The notes: a model not told the origin generated them from the letters alone. A stretch of DNA of 64,000 nucleotides from G963662675 sp963676845 (GCA_963676845.2 CAXXKK010000031.1:62001-126000); one strand, 5' to 3'; numbered from the stretch's first letter, positions 8,677 to 18,393 are shown. Program-made: numbers and translations.

Positions 8677-10173
8677 ATGGCAAAATACACCAGTGAAGTA
8701 TCGAGAACTTTTAGTGAATACCTACTTATACCAGGTCTGACGGACAAAAACTGCAACCCTTCTAATGTAACTTTAAAAACTCCTTTGGTAAGCTATAAAA
8801 AAGGAGAAAAACCTGCATTAGAGATTAATATTCCTTTTGTATCTGCTATTATGCAGTCAGTTTCGGATGATAGAATGGCAATTTCTTTAGCCAGAAATGG
8901 TGGATTATCTTTTATTTTTGGTTCACAAGCCATCGAAACACAGGCAGAAATGGTTCGCAAGGTGAAAAAGTTTAAGGCTGGTTTTGTATTTAGTGATTCA
9001 AACCTAACTCCTGAGAATACTTTGCAGGATGTTATTAAACTGAAAGAAATAACAGGACATTCAACGGTTGGAATTACTGAAGATGGCAGTGAAAATGGTA
9101 AACTTTTAGGAATTGTAACAGGTCGTGATTACAGACCTAGTCGTGATTCATTAGATAAGAAAATTAAGGATTTTATGACTCCTTTTGATAAAATCATTTA
9201 CGGAAAAATGGGGATTACTCTTTCTGAAGCGAATGATATTATCTGGGAACATAAATTGAATAGCCTTCCTATTATTGATGAGGATCAAAGACTTCAGTAT
9301 TTTGTATTCCGTAAAGACTATGAAAGTCATAAAGAATACCCGAATGAAGTACTTGACAACAGCAAAAGACTTATTGTTGGAGCAGGTATCAACAGTCGTG
9401 ATTATCAGGAACGTGTTCCTGCTTTAGTTGAGGCTGGAGCCGATGTTTTATGTGTTGACTCATCGGATGGTTTCTCTGAATGGCAGGCTGATACAATTAG
9501 GTATGTGAAGCAAAAATATAAAGGAGACGTTCGTGTCGGTGGCGGAAATGTTGTTGATAAAGAAGGTTTCATGTATCTGGTTAATGCAGGTGCCGACTTT
9601 GTAAAAGTTGGAATTGGCGGTGGTTCTATTTGTATCACTCGTGAACAAAAAGGTATTGGTCGTGGCCAGGCAACTTCTATTATTGAGGTCGCTGCTGCAC
9701 GTGATGAATACTATGAAGAAACAGGTATTTATGTGCCTATTTGTTCTGATGGTGGTATTGTTCAGGATTACCACATGGTACTGGCGTTAGCAATGGGTGC
9801 CGACTTTTTGATGATGGGACGCTATTTTGCCCGTTTCGATGAAAGTCCAACTCGTAAATTAATGGTGAACAATCGCTATGTAAAAGAATACTGGGGTGAA
9901 GGTTCAAACCGTGCCCGCAACTGGCAACGTTATGATATGGGTGGAAGCGAAAACCTTAAATTTGAAGAAGGTGTTGATAGCTACGTACCTTATGCCGGTA
10001 AATTAAAAGATAACCTGGATGTTACTGTGGGGAAAATTAGATCAACCATGTGTAGCTGTGGCGCAGTCTCTATTCCTGATTTAAAAGAAAATGCAAAAAT
10101 AACACTGGTTTCAGCAACGAGTATTGTTGAAGGCGGTGCACATGACGTCATATTAAAAGACGCTAACATGTAA
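8677..10173 (+). CDS. guaB: IMP dehydrogenase, divergent (guaB-like) type
   Basis: Oxidises IMP to XMP with NAD+, the rate-limiting step of GMP synthesis. The 498 residues form a TIM barrel interrupted by two CBS modules (about 100-225; STVGITEDGS and SLPIIDEDQ segments). The catalytic loop carries Cys319 in GIGGGSICITR, where most GuaB proteins have GIGPGSICTTR. The barrel also shows CVDSSDGFS, CSDGGIV and a flap region around GSNRARNWQRY. It belongs to the second IMPDH lineage common in Bacteroidota and Clostridia, which can coexist with a canonical GuaB elsewhere in the genome. It is monocistronic with its own promoter and terminator. Confidence 0.92.
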   Translation: MAKYTSEVSRTFSEYLLIPGLTDKNCNPSNVTLKTPLVSYKKGEKPALEINIPFVSAIMQSVSDDRMAISLARNGGLSFIFGSQAIETQAEMVRKVKKFKAGFVFSDSNLTPENTLQDVIKLKEITGHSTVGITEDGSENGKLLGIVTGRDYRPSRDSLDKKIKDFMTPFDKIIYGKMGITLSEANDIIWEHKLNSLPIIDEDQRLQYFVFRKDYESHKEYPNEVLDNSKRLIVGAGINSRDYQERVPALVEAGADVLCVDSSDGFSEWQADTIRYVKQKYKGDVRVGGGNVVDKEGFMYLVNAGADFVKVGIGGGSICITREQKGIGRGQATSIIEVAAARDEYYEETGIYVPICSDGGIVQDYHMVLALAMGADFLMMGRYFARFDESPTRKLMVNNRYVKEYWGEGSNRARNWQRYDMGGSENLKFEEGVDSYVPYAGKLKDNLDVTVGKIRSTMCSCGAVSIPDLKENAKITLVSATSIVEGGAHDVILKDANM

Positions 10174-10197
10174 TCCAACAAAACCTTTAATAAAAAC

Positions 10198-10228
10198 ATC
10201 CCGGTCTTTTTGATCGGGATTTTTTTTT
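10198..10228 (+). terminator. Terminator of the IMP dehydrogenase gene
   Basis: Stem ATCCCGGTC / GATCGGGAT (one G-T pair) with a TTTTT loop, followed by a run of T residues. Confidence 0.9.
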
Positions 10229-10337
10229 ATGGATTTTCAGATATTTAGATTTTCAGAAATGCCAATGACGTTTTTTGTTACCTCCTCTGTTTAATATTGC
10301 TATTTTTTTTGTTCTCAAGTATTTGTTTGTCTGGTAT

Positions 10338-11057
10338 TTAAGCTGGTTTAAAGTATTCCTTACTTGCATTACAAATCGGGCAACTATAATCTTCAGGTAA
10401 ATCTTCAAATGGAGTGCCCGGTGGAACACCTATTGTAGGGTCTCCTTCTTCCGGATCGTAAGTATAGCCACATATGGCACAAACATACTTTTGTGTTTTA
10501 TTTTCATTTTCTTTTTTTGAATCTGAAGCTTTTTTCTCTTCTTTTAATTTATCGGCTTCAATATATGTTGGTGAGTTTTTGGGTGAAAACATTTTGTATT
10601 GTTCCCGATAGTAAGCATAGGTAAGAGGATCTTCATCTGAAATGAAATCAGTATCAACAACTTCACCAATAATTAACCAGTGCGATCCAAGATCAATGCT
10701 TTCTTTTACTTCACAATCAAACCAGGCAACAGTATCGTTTAATACAATTGGTGCTCCTGTTTTTGAACTGGTTTCATTTAGCGATTTAAACTTATCAACT
10801 TCATTTCCTGAAGAAAAACCAAATTCCCCAATCAACTTCATATCGGGATCTTTTGATAGAACAGAAACTGAAAAGATTCCGGATTTCTGAATAATATTGG
10901 CACTGAAATTATCCTTGTGACAAGATATGGCCAGCATGGGTGGTTTGGAGGTAACCTGAAAAACAGTGTTAGCAACATAGCCTGTTTTTTTCCCTTCAAA
11001 AGATGAGGCAATAATGTATAATCCGTATGAGAGCTTGTGAAATGCTTGAAGTTTCAT
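10338..11057 (-). CDS. Flavin reductase-rubredoxin fusion (high-molecular-weight rubredoxin type)
   Basis: The N-terminal part (about 1-150) is an FMN-binding split-barrel flavin reductase domain. A charged linker rich in Lys, Glu, Ser and Asn (about 165-190) leads to a C-terminal rubredoxin with the four iron ligands Cys193, Cys196, Cys226 and Cys229 (CAICGY and CPICNA). Such fusions pass electrons from NAD(P)H through flavin to the Fe(Cys)4 centre, and in anaerobes onward to flavodiiron proteins that reduce oxygen or nitric oxide. No partner gene lies next to it. Together with katG in this window it points to oxygen or peroxide defence. The domain calls are firm and the physiological partner is inferred. 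Confidence 0.9.
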   Translation of the reverse strand: MKLQAFHKLSYGLYIIASSFEGKKTGYVANTVFQVTSKPPMLAISCHKDNFSANIIQKSGIFSVSVLSKDPDMKLIGEFGFSSGNEVDKFKSLNETSSKTGAPIVLNDTVAWFDCEVKESIDLGSHWLIIGEVVDTDFISDEDPLTYAYYREQYKMFSPKNSPTYIEADKLKEEKKASDSKKENENKTQKYVCAICGYTYDPEEGDPTIGVPPGTPFEDLPEDYSCPICNASKEYFKPA

Positions 11058-11202
11058 GTTTCTTGGTTTCTTGTTATAGTCATTGAATTTCGTAATATTT
11101 TTACAAATGCCAAATTAATATTTAGTTGTTCTTATGTCTTTTTGAAAGTCAGACAACCGTACAACCTGATAACCAAATATTTTACAGCAAACCTGTAATG
11201 TT

Positions 11203-11210
11203 TACCTTTG
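11203..11210 (+). promoter_or_regulatory. -7 element of the C69 dipeptidase promoter
   Basis: TACCTTTG, an exact TAnnTTTG match, 31 bp before the ATG at 11242. Confidence 0.55.
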
Positions 11211-11241
11211 TTTTCATACTGAATAGTAAAATGATTTAACT

Positions 11242-12909
11242 ATGAAAAGATTTCGAATTTTTATTCTTCTACTGATATTTACGGGTGTTCAAACTTTTGC
11301 TTGTACAAACTTTTTAATAACCCGTGGTGCAACAATCGACGGATCAACAATGATTACCTATGCGGCAGATTCTCATACCTTGTATGGGGAGTTGTATCAT
11401 TTCCCGGCAGCTGATCATCAACCCGGTGCAATGAGGGATGTGTATGAGTGGGACACGAACAAGTATTTGGGGCAAATCCCTGAAATTCCACATACCTATA
11501 GTGTGGTTGGAAATATCAATGAGCACCAGGTTGCTATTGGCGAAACAACTTTTGGAGGGATTGAGGAACTTCATACTCAGGAAGGTGCTATTGTCGATTA
11601 TGGCAGCTTAATGTACATCGCTTTGCAGCGTTCAAAAACAGCACGGGAAGCTATTCAGGTGATGACTGATTTGGTTGAAGAATTTGGTTATGCCAGCGAA
11701 GGAGAGTCATTTTCAATTTCTGATCCAAATGAAGTATGGATTATGGAAATGATTGGTAAAGGGGAAGATGAGTTGGGAGCTGTTTGGGTCGCATTGCGTG
11801 TTCCTGATGGTTACATAAGCGGTCATGCAAACCAGGCACGAATTACTACTTTCCCAAAAGATGATCCTGAAAATTGTCTTTATGCTGAAGATGTAATTGA
11901 TTTTGCACGAGAGCATGGTTGGTATGAAGGGACAGATGGTGATTTTAGCTTTTCGGATGTTTATGCTCCTGTTGATTTTGAAGATGCCCGCTTTTGTGAA
12001 GCTCGTGTTTGGACGGGCTTTAATAAAGTGGCTTCGGGCATGGATCAGTACTGGGAATATGCAAAAGGTCATGTTGAATACGATGATCCCAATGGCTTTG
12101 CATCGAACCGGATGCCTCTATGGATTAAACCGGATGAGAAGATTTCAGTGAAAGATGTGATGGAGATGATGAGAGATCATTTTGAAGGAACAGAGCTGGA
12201 TATGTCGAAAGATTTGGGAGCAGGCCCTTATGGCTTACCATATCGATGGAGAGGACTGACCTGGGAAGTCGACGGTCAAACCTACTTAAATGAACGAGCA
12301 ACTTCAACTCAGCAAACCGGATTTTCATTTGTGGCTCAGTCCCGTTCTTGGTTGCCTAATCCAATTGGAGGAATTATTTGGTTTGGTGTAGATGATACAT
12401 ATAGTACCTGTTATGTACCCATGTATTGCGGAATTACTGATGTTCCTGAATCATTCCGTGTTGGAAACGGCGATATGCTGACCTATTCAGAAACTTCAGC
12501 TTTTTGGGCGTTCAATAAAGTTTCAAACTTTGCTTACCTGCGCTATGATGAAATGATTCAGCCAATCCGCAAGTTGCAGGCTGAATTGGAAGGTGAATTC
12601 ATCACAAACACGCCAGCAATTGATGAAGCTGCAAAAATGTTGATGGAAACCAAGGGAGAAGAAAAAGCACGTCAGTTTTTATCTATTTATTCAGGAAATG
12701 AAGCTAATCGTGTTACAGATGAGTGGAATGATCTTTTTGAATATCTTTTGATTAAGTATATAGATGGCAATATTAAAGTGGAAGAAAATGGTGAATTTGT
12801 CCGCACGAAAGATGGCGTTGCTGAATATCCTGATCAACCCGGATACCCACAATGGTGGTATGAGGCAATTGTGAAAAGTACAGGAGATCAACTGATCGAT
12901 GAGCTTTAA
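11242..12909 (+). CDS. Secreted C69 family dipeptidase (PepD-like)
   Basis: N-terminal-nucleophile peptidase of MEROPS family C69, 555 residues. A signal peptide (about 1-20) ends exactly before Cys21 in FACTNFLITRGATIDGST. In this family removal of the leader exposes this cysteine as the catalytic nucleophile, so export and activation are probably coupled. Further family landmarks are VVGNINEHQVAIGETTFGG and EVWIMEMIG. Substrates are likely dipeptides in the periplasm or outside the cell. It stands alone with a TAnnTTTG promoter and no clear terminator. Family assignment is firm; exact substrate is unknown. Confidence 0.92.
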   Translation: MKRFRIFILLLIFTGVQTFACTNFLITRGATIDGSTMITYAADSHTLYGELYHFPAADHQPGAMRDVYEWDTNKYLGQIPEIPHTYSVVGNINEHQVAIGETTFGGIEELHTQEGAIVDYGSLMYIALQRSKTAREAIQVMTDLVEEFGYASEGESFSISDPNEVWIMEMIGKGEDELGAVWVALRVPDGYISGHANQARITTFPKDDPENCLYAEDVIDFAREHGWYEGTDGDFSFSDVYAPVDFEDARFCEARVWTGFNKVASGMDQYWEYAKGHVEYDDPNGFASNRMPLWIKPDEKISVKDVMEMMRDHFEGTELDMSKDLGAGPYGLPYRWRGLTWEVDGQTYLNERATSTQQTGFSFVAQSRSWLPNPIGGIIWFGVDDTYSTCYVPMYCGITDVPESFRVGNGDMLTYSETSAFWAFNKVSNFAYLRYDEMIQPIRKLQAELEGEFITNTPAIDEAAKMLMETKGEEKARQFLSIYSGNEANRVTDEWNDLFEYLLIKYIDGNIKVEENGEFVRTKDGVAEYPDQPGYPQWWYEAIVKSTGDQLIDEL

Positions 12910-12980
12910 TTTGCATCTTGTTAAAAATCAATAGATAAGCCTTTGTGATAAGAATAGTATGATTATTCTTGAAATAAAGT

Positions 12981-13010
12981 TTTGGGTACTTGTATTTTTT
13001 ATTATTTTTG
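12981..13010 (+). promoter_or_regulatory. Promoter of rplS
   Basis: The -33 TTTG (12981-12984) and -7 TATTTTTG (13003-13010) are separated by 18 bp, a full Bacteroidota consensus promoter. The roughly 60-nt leader that follows contains the small inverted repeat AGCAATAATTGCT, which could take part in L19 autoregulation. Confidence 0.75.
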
Positions 13011-13076
13011 CGCAGAATTTTCGCAATCTCTTACAAGCAATAATTGCTGTAATATTGCCACTAAATAAAGAATAAG

Positions 13077-13427
13077 ATGGACTTAATTAAAGTAGCACAA
13101 GAAGCTTTCGCCGTTGAAAAGAAAGAATTACCATCTTTCGGTGCCGGTGATACAATTACTGTTCACTATAAAATCCGCGAGGGTAACAAAGAACGTGTTC
13201 AGGACTTCCGTGGTGTAGTGATTCAAATTAAAGGATCAGGTGAAACTAAAACTTTCACAGTTCGCAAAATGTCAGGAAACGTTGGTGTAGAGCGTATCTT
13301 TCCAATGGGTTCACCTTTCATTGATGGTATTGCCATTAACAAAAGAGGTAAAGTACGTCGTAAACGTATTTTCTACTTGCGAGGTCTTACTGGTAAAAAA
13401 GCCAGAATTAAAGAAAGAAGAATGTAA
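13077..13427 (+). CDS. rplS: 50S ribosomal protein L19
   Basis: 116 residues, the standard bL19 length. Diagnostic segments are FGAGDTITVHYKIREG, RVQDFRGVVIQIKGSG, FTVRKMSGNVGVERIFP and RGKVRRKRIFYLRGLTGK. It sits at the 30S-50S interface. It is monocistronic between a consensus promoter and a palindromic terminator. In many phyla rplS follows trmD and rimM, but not here. Confidence 0.98.
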   Translation: MDLIKVAQEAFAVEKKELPSFGAGDTITVHYKIREGNKERVQDFRGVVIQIKGSGETKTFTVRKMSGNVGVERIFPMGSPFIDGIAINKRGKVRRKRIFYLRGLTGKKARIKERRM

Positions 13428-13446
13428 TACAATTTCATTCAATATT

Positions 13447-13478
13447 AAAAACCTCCGTATATACGGAGGTTTTTTTTT
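13447..13478 (+). terminator. Terminator of rplS
   Basis: A perfect hairpin with stem AAAAACCTCCGTA / TACGGAGGTTTTT, followed by more T residues. Confidence 0.93.
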
Positions 13479-13567
13479 GACTTTTTTTGAGAGTCACATT
13501 TAATGTGACAAAAATCAATATTTAAAATTCTAACTAACTGTTAATTTGCAAAAAAATATTAGCTGTT

Positions 13568-14488
13568 ATGAATATCATTAAGAACGAAAAACTATTTACA
13601 CTCAACTGGTTCAAAGAATATAGTCTTATTACTATCGGATCATTTATTTTGGCCGTTGGTTATGTGTTTTTTATTACGCCACATAAAATTACTCCAGGTG
13701 GCGTTTATGGTATTGCCATTGTTGTCCATTACCTTACAGAAGGTATGTTTGCTTTTTGGCCTGATGGCTTTCCTATAGGTCTTTTCGGATTGATTTTGAA
13801 TATTCCGCTTACTATAGCAGCTATAAAAATTTTAGGTTCGAGCTTTGGGGTTCGTACTATTGTTGGATTTGTACTTACCTCTGTGTTTATTGATGGAGTA
13901 ACATATCTGCGGGTTGATGGGAATGCGCCATTAGTAGGTGATGTTTTGCTCTCATGTGTGTTTGGTGGTGTGTTGGTTGGCTTTGGACTGGGATTGATAT
14001 TTCGATCGCGGGCAACATCCGGAGGCTCAGATATTATTGCGATGATCATTACAAAATATACGGGAGGTCAAGTGGGACAAGTGTTAATGTATGTTGATTC
14101 GGTAATCGTTCTTTTTGGTCTTATGGCTTTTGGAGATTGGCAAATCCCACTTTATTCCTGGATCTGTATTTATATTACCGGAAAAGCAATTGACTATACA
14201 ATTGAAGGAGCAAATTATAATAAAGCTCTGATTATCATTTCAGAGAAGCATGAGGAAATTAAACAAAAAATATTGACAGATTTGGAGCGGGGGGGGACTT
14301 ATCTGTTGGGAAGAGGAATGTATACAAATAATGAAAAGGAGATTATATATACTGTTGTAAGTCGTCGGGAAGTAAGTATTTTAAAGCAATTTATCAGTCA
14401 GGTGGATCCGGATGCCTTTATTACAATTATGGATACTCGAGAAATTTTAGGCGATGGTTTTCAAAGTTTAAAGGCTTCAACTAACTAA
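13568..14488 (+). CDS. YitT family membrane protein (DUF161/DUF2179)
   Basis: Inner-membrane protein of 306 residues with about six hydrophobic helices in the first 200 residues (ITIGSFILAVGYVFFITPHKITPGG is the family signature start). A soluble C-terminal DUF2179 domain follows (IIYTVVSRREVSILKQFISQVDPDAFITI). The family is widespread; proposed links to transport or export remain unproven. Spacing to the next gene is 93 bp with no clear terminator, so co-transcription is possible but not shown. Confidence 0.9.
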   Translation: MNIIKNEKLFTLNWFKEYSLITIGSFILAVGYVFFITPHKITPGGVYGIAIVVHYLTEGMFAFWPDGFPIGLFGLILNIPLTIAAIKILGSSFGVRTIVGFVLTSVFIDGVTYLRVDGNAPLVGDVLLSCVFGGVLVGFGLGLIFRSRATSGGSDIIAMIITKYTGGQVGQVLMYVDSVIVLFGLMAFGDWQIPLYSWICIYITGKAIDYTIEGANYNKALIIISEKHEEIKQKILTDLERGGTYLLGRGMYTNNEKEIIYTVVSRREVSILKQFISQVDPDAFITIMDTREILGDGFQSLKASTN

Positions 14489-14581
14489 AAAAATCATTAT
14501 TTGACCGAGAGTAGATAAAACTGTCTGATCAATTTAATAACTTTGAGGAAGCTGGTTTTTGAAAACAATACTCTCTTTACA

Positions 14582-16891
14582 ATGAAACAACTTTTTACCT
14601 TCTTTATTTTTCTTCTTTTTTTTGCCGGAAATGTATTTTCTCAATCTGTGAGTCTGGTGCTTAGTGGTGGTGGTGCCAAAGGTCTGGCTCATATCGGAGT
14701 CATAAAAGCTTTGGAAGAAAACAATATTCCCATTGATTATATTTCAGGAACATCTATGGGGGCAATTGTTGGTGGGCTTTATGCCGCTGGCTATTCTACA
14801 GCTGAAATGGAAGAATTATTCCGGTCAGAGCAATTTAAGTTTTGGACAACCGGGAAGATACAGGAAGAGTATCGTTATTATTTCAGTAAGCTTGAAGAAA
14901 ATCCAGCTTGGTTGAGTCTTGATTTGGAGAGGGATGAAGATAAGCTTAAGTTAGTATTACCTACCAATATTATTCCGGAAGAGCAAATGGATTTTGCTTT
15001 TATGGAATTGTTTTCAACGACGAATGCTGTTTGCAATTATAATTTTGATCAGCTATTTATCCCTTTTTTATGCATTGCAACTGATGTGTATAATAACAGT
15101 GAAGTTGAGATGAGAAGTGGTGATTTGGGAGAAGCAATTCGTGGGTCTATGACTTTCCCCCTCTATTTTAAGCCTATAGAAATCGATGGAGCACTTGTTT
15201 TCGATGGAGGGATTGTAAATAACTTTCCCGTTAAAAATTCGATCGATGCATTTGAGCCAGATGTGGTTATTGGTCATAAAGTTGCCAATAATGCACCTAA
15301 GCCTGATGAGGATGATGTAATGGCTCAATTGGAAAACCTTATTATGCAAAAAACTGATTTTGAGATTCCTGCAGATGTTGGTTTTTTATTGGAAAGTTCT
15401 TTTAGCGATGTTAGTCTTCTCGATTTTGATAAGATAGATATGATTATTGAAGCTGGTTATGAGACTGGCTTAAGCATGGTGGATAGCATTAAAATGAGAG
15501 TAAAGAGGGAAATCAAGTTATCTGAAGTGAACAGAAAAAGAGAGATTTTTAATTCGAATAAGCCAGAATTGCTCTTTCAAAATATTCAGGTTGAAGGATC
15601 GAATGATACTGATCAGCGTAGATTTATAATTCAGAGACTTAAGCATAAATCAAATGTGATTAAACTTGAAGAACTCCGGAAAGAGTATTTCAAACTGGTC
15701 GCTGATCCTCAAATTCAATCCATAAGGCCAGTTTCACTTTATAATCCAATAACCGGATATTTTGATTTGAATCTGAAGGTAAAACGAGAAAAACCAATTG
15801 CTTTTAATTTTGGTGGGAATGCATCTACAAGACCTATTAATCAGGGATTTTTGAGCTTTGATTATCGTGTTTTCAAAAAACGGGCTTATACCTTCAGCTC
15901 AAATATCTATTTTGGACGTTTTTATAGTTCGATAAAGACCGGAACAAGAATTGATTTTGCCACGAAACTTCCTTATTATATTTCCACTTATTTTACATTA
16001 AATAGATGGGATTATTATGTGACCAGCAACGATTTCTTTTTTGAAAATGTATCGCTTCCTTTTATTATACAGGAAGAAATGAATGTGAGGTCCGAAATAG
16101 GGTTCCCTGTTGGAACCTGGGGAAAATTAGTGGGTGGTGCCAGTTGGGTTTCATCATCTGATAGTTATTATCTAAACACATTACTTGATGAATCAGGCAT
16201 AGATGAAGTTGGAGAAGCAGATCAGACTGACTTTGATGCTTTTTCCGCAAATGTGAGTTTTGAGAGAAATTCATTTAATTACAAACAATTCCCAACCGAG
16301 GGAATCTCTTCTTTTCTTGGACTTACTTATGTAACAGGCAATGAAGATTATCAATCGGGAATATCAGGGTTGGAGGGATTTAAGAATAAAAATCATGATT
16401 TCTTTATAATTAAAGGGAGCTACGATAAGTACTTTGAAGTTTCAAAGGATTTTACATTTGGGTTCTTGGCTGAGGGTGTTTTCAGTAATAAAGGTTTATT
16501 TTCCAATTACCGCTCAAGTGTTATTGGTTTGCCTTCATTTACACCGACTCCATACAGCAAAACAATTTTTGAGGATAACTTTAGAGCGAACAAATACATG
16601 GCTTCTGGATTAAAAGGCATCTGGAAAATGAGTGATCAGCTTCATTTGAGACTTGAAGCATATGGATTCCTTCCTCTTCAAAAAGTTATTCAATCTAATG
16701 ATAAGCAGATTGAATATGATACGGGCAATATTCGGGATACAAAAATTATGGCATCAGGAGGTTTGATTGTTCATTCTGGGGTTGGCCCGATTAGTTTGAC
16801 CTTAAATTATTTTGATCGCAAGAATGAAAAATCTAACCTACACGTGGTCTTTTCATTTGGATACGTGTTATTTAATAAGCGAGGTTATTAA
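14582..16891 (+). CDS. Patatin-like phospholipase fused to a surface-antigen beta-barrel
   Basis: The start at 14582 (MKQLFTFFIFLLFFAGNVFSQ) gives a clean signal peptide; the frame opens at a TTG 39 bp earlier. The patatin domain shows the oxyanion loop SGGGAKGLAH, nucleophile Ser58 in GTSMG and Asp208 in FDGGIVNNFP, a complete Ser-Asp dyad. A POTRA-like segment (about 330-400) and a C-terminal barrel of the BamA/TamA/ShlB type (about 405-769) follow. This is the architecture of type Vd autotransporters (PlpD, FplA). The product is probably an outer-membrane lipase. The passenger could stay attached or be cleaved; sequence does not decide. Confidence 0.88.
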   Translation: MKQLFTFFIFLLFFAGNVFSQSVSLVLSGGGAKGLAHIGVIKALEENNIPIDYISGTSMGAIVGGLYAAGYSTAEMEELFRSEQFKFWTTGKIQEEYRYYFSKLEENPAWLSLDLERDEDKLKLVLPTNIIPEEQMDFAFMELFSTTNAVCNYNFDQLFIPFLCIATDVYNNSEVEMRSGDLGEAIRGSMTFPLYFKPIEIDGALVFDGGIVNNFPVKNSIDAFEPDVVIGHKVANNAPKPDEDDVMAQLENLIMQKTDFEIPADVGFLLESSFSDVSLLDFDKIDMIIEAGYETGLSMVDSIKMRVKREIKLSEVNRKREIFNSNKPELLFQNIQVEGSNDTDQRRFIIQRLKHKSNVIKLEELRKEYFKLVADPQIQSIRPVSLYNPITGYFDLNLKVKREKPIAFNFGGNASTRPINQGFLSFDYRVFKKRAYTFSSNIYFGRFYSSIKTGTRIDFATKLPYYISTYFTLNRWDYYVTSNDFFFENVSLPFIIQEEMNVRSEIGFPVGTWGKLVGGASWVSSSDSYYLNTLLDESGIDEVGEADQTDFDAFSANVSFERNSFNYKQFPTEGISSFLGLTYVTGNEDYQSGISGLEGFKNKNHDFFIIKGSYDKYFEVSKDFTFGFLAEGVFSNKGLFSNYRSSVIGLPSFTPTPYSKTIFEDNFRANKYMASGLKGIWKMSDQLHLRLEAYGFLPLQKVIQSNDKQIEYDTGNIRDTKIMASGGLIVHSGVGPISLTLNYFDRKNEKSNLHVVFSFGYVLFNKRGY

Positions 16892-16893
16892 GA

Positions 16894-18393
16894 TTAATTT
16901 TTCTGAAAGAATCTGATCCAGTCTACTTCAAACTGATGTGATGTTTGTGCAAGTGGCTCAATAACAATATTGCTTAAATGAATACTTAGTGGAGTGTTTA
17001 TGTGTGCTGTTGTTGAGAGTATCTCTTGATTATTGATTTTCCAGCTAATTTTACTCTCAGACCACTCAACTTTAAAAATGTAAAAATTTTCACTGTCTAA
17101 TCCGGAAAGGGATTCGTTTGCTGAGCTATTTTTTGAAGATAATCCCAAACGGTTTACTTTTCCACATTCGAGTAAATTTATGCGGTATTCATTTTTGTTG
17201 TCTGTTAGGCAAAAAACATCTTCAATGTGTTTGTTGGGCGAAAACTTAATTTTAGCCTCTAGTATTCCATATTGGGGAGTAAATATTTCTCCTGTTGTAA
17301 GTAAGCCAGCAGAATAATCCATTTCAGTTGAAACAAAACCGGAAGCAGGGTTCCAAACCATTGTTTCTGTTTTTTCTTTTTTTACCTGCAGTTGAAGGTG
17401 GTTATTTTTAACCTTAATATTTTCACCATTTGTATAAGATTGAAGGTCTTCTGGTTGAGAGAAGTTTTTACCAATTGTTTTTTGAGCTGCAGATGTAATT
17501 GTTTGCCACTTTTCAGTATTTAACGTTTGTCCTTCAAAACGATCTTCGAAAACAAGATTCCAATTCCTGAAAAAATCAAATGCATTTGATTTTTTGTATT
17601 TCAGATAATTAATAAAGAGAGGGTCTGATTTCATTTTATTATAATCCTGCTCTTTTTGGTAAGCTTCGGTTTTTTCCCAGCGTTGCTTGTCTTCCAGGTA
17701 TACTTTTCGTTCCTTAAATTCTTCGGACTCTATAGTGTTCTTGAGTTCTTCAAAATTTTTAGGAAGAGAGGAATCTGCAACCTTTTTATAAGTCCGGTAA
17801 TTTCTTGATTTTGGAAATTCAAAAAAGAACTTGATATCTGAAGATGCTTTTAGTTTTTGAAGTTCTGAGTATTTTTTTGAGGCATCACTGTCTTCAAATT
17901 TCAGTGATGGGTCTTTTTTCATTTTCTTTTTAAAAGCTGATCGATCTGCTTTATATTTTGAACGAACATATTGAACCAGTTCCTGATAACGTTTTACAGT
18001 TTCACTATCTTTTAATTCTTGATATTTTTCTATATCACCTGATTCTTTTAGCTGATAGTAGGTTTGCAGCTTATTATTTGCTTTTAGCTTGTCGTATTGT
18101 TTCAACTGTTTGGCTTCCGGACTTCCGGAGAATTTCAAGGATTGAATCTCTTCCTTGTTTTTCTTGAAAGAGTCAGGAATTTATTTCTTTTTCAAGTTCT
18201 AAGAATAGTTTTTAACTTTTCTGAACCTTCAATTTTGGTGAAGTCCTGATAATCTTTAAGGAGAATATCGTATGCAGATTCTACTTTTTGAGTATTATTT
18301 AATCCTTTGAAGGTCTTTAGGTAAAACAGTTTGAATGACATTGCTGAGCTTTTATTTAATATCAAAGCTAAAATAATAATAAAAAACGGACAT
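16894..18393 (-). pseudogene. Frame-disrupted GH16-like protein with N-terminal Tyr/Lys repeat region
   Basis: The longest open piece (16894-18138, 414 residues) has about 190 residues of degenerate repeats of the form S-x3-K-x-Y-x-E-L-K, then a concanavalin-like GH16 fold. Where GH16 enzymes carry E-x-D-x-x-E, this has R-I-N-L-L-E, so the nucleophile is lost. Upstream reading is recovered only with three one-base corrections: in an A run near 18211, a T pair near 18180 and a T run at 18381-18386. Corrected, the gene begins with ATG at 18393 and a signal peptide (hydrophobic FIIILALIL, then SSA). The product would have about 498 residues. It is either a decayed gene or a local sequencing error. 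Confidence 0.7.

Noticed and set aside
14543..14581. Extended N-terminus of the patatin protein from a TTG codon
   Set aside because: The extra 13 residues would precede a clear signal peptide that begins at ATG 14582.
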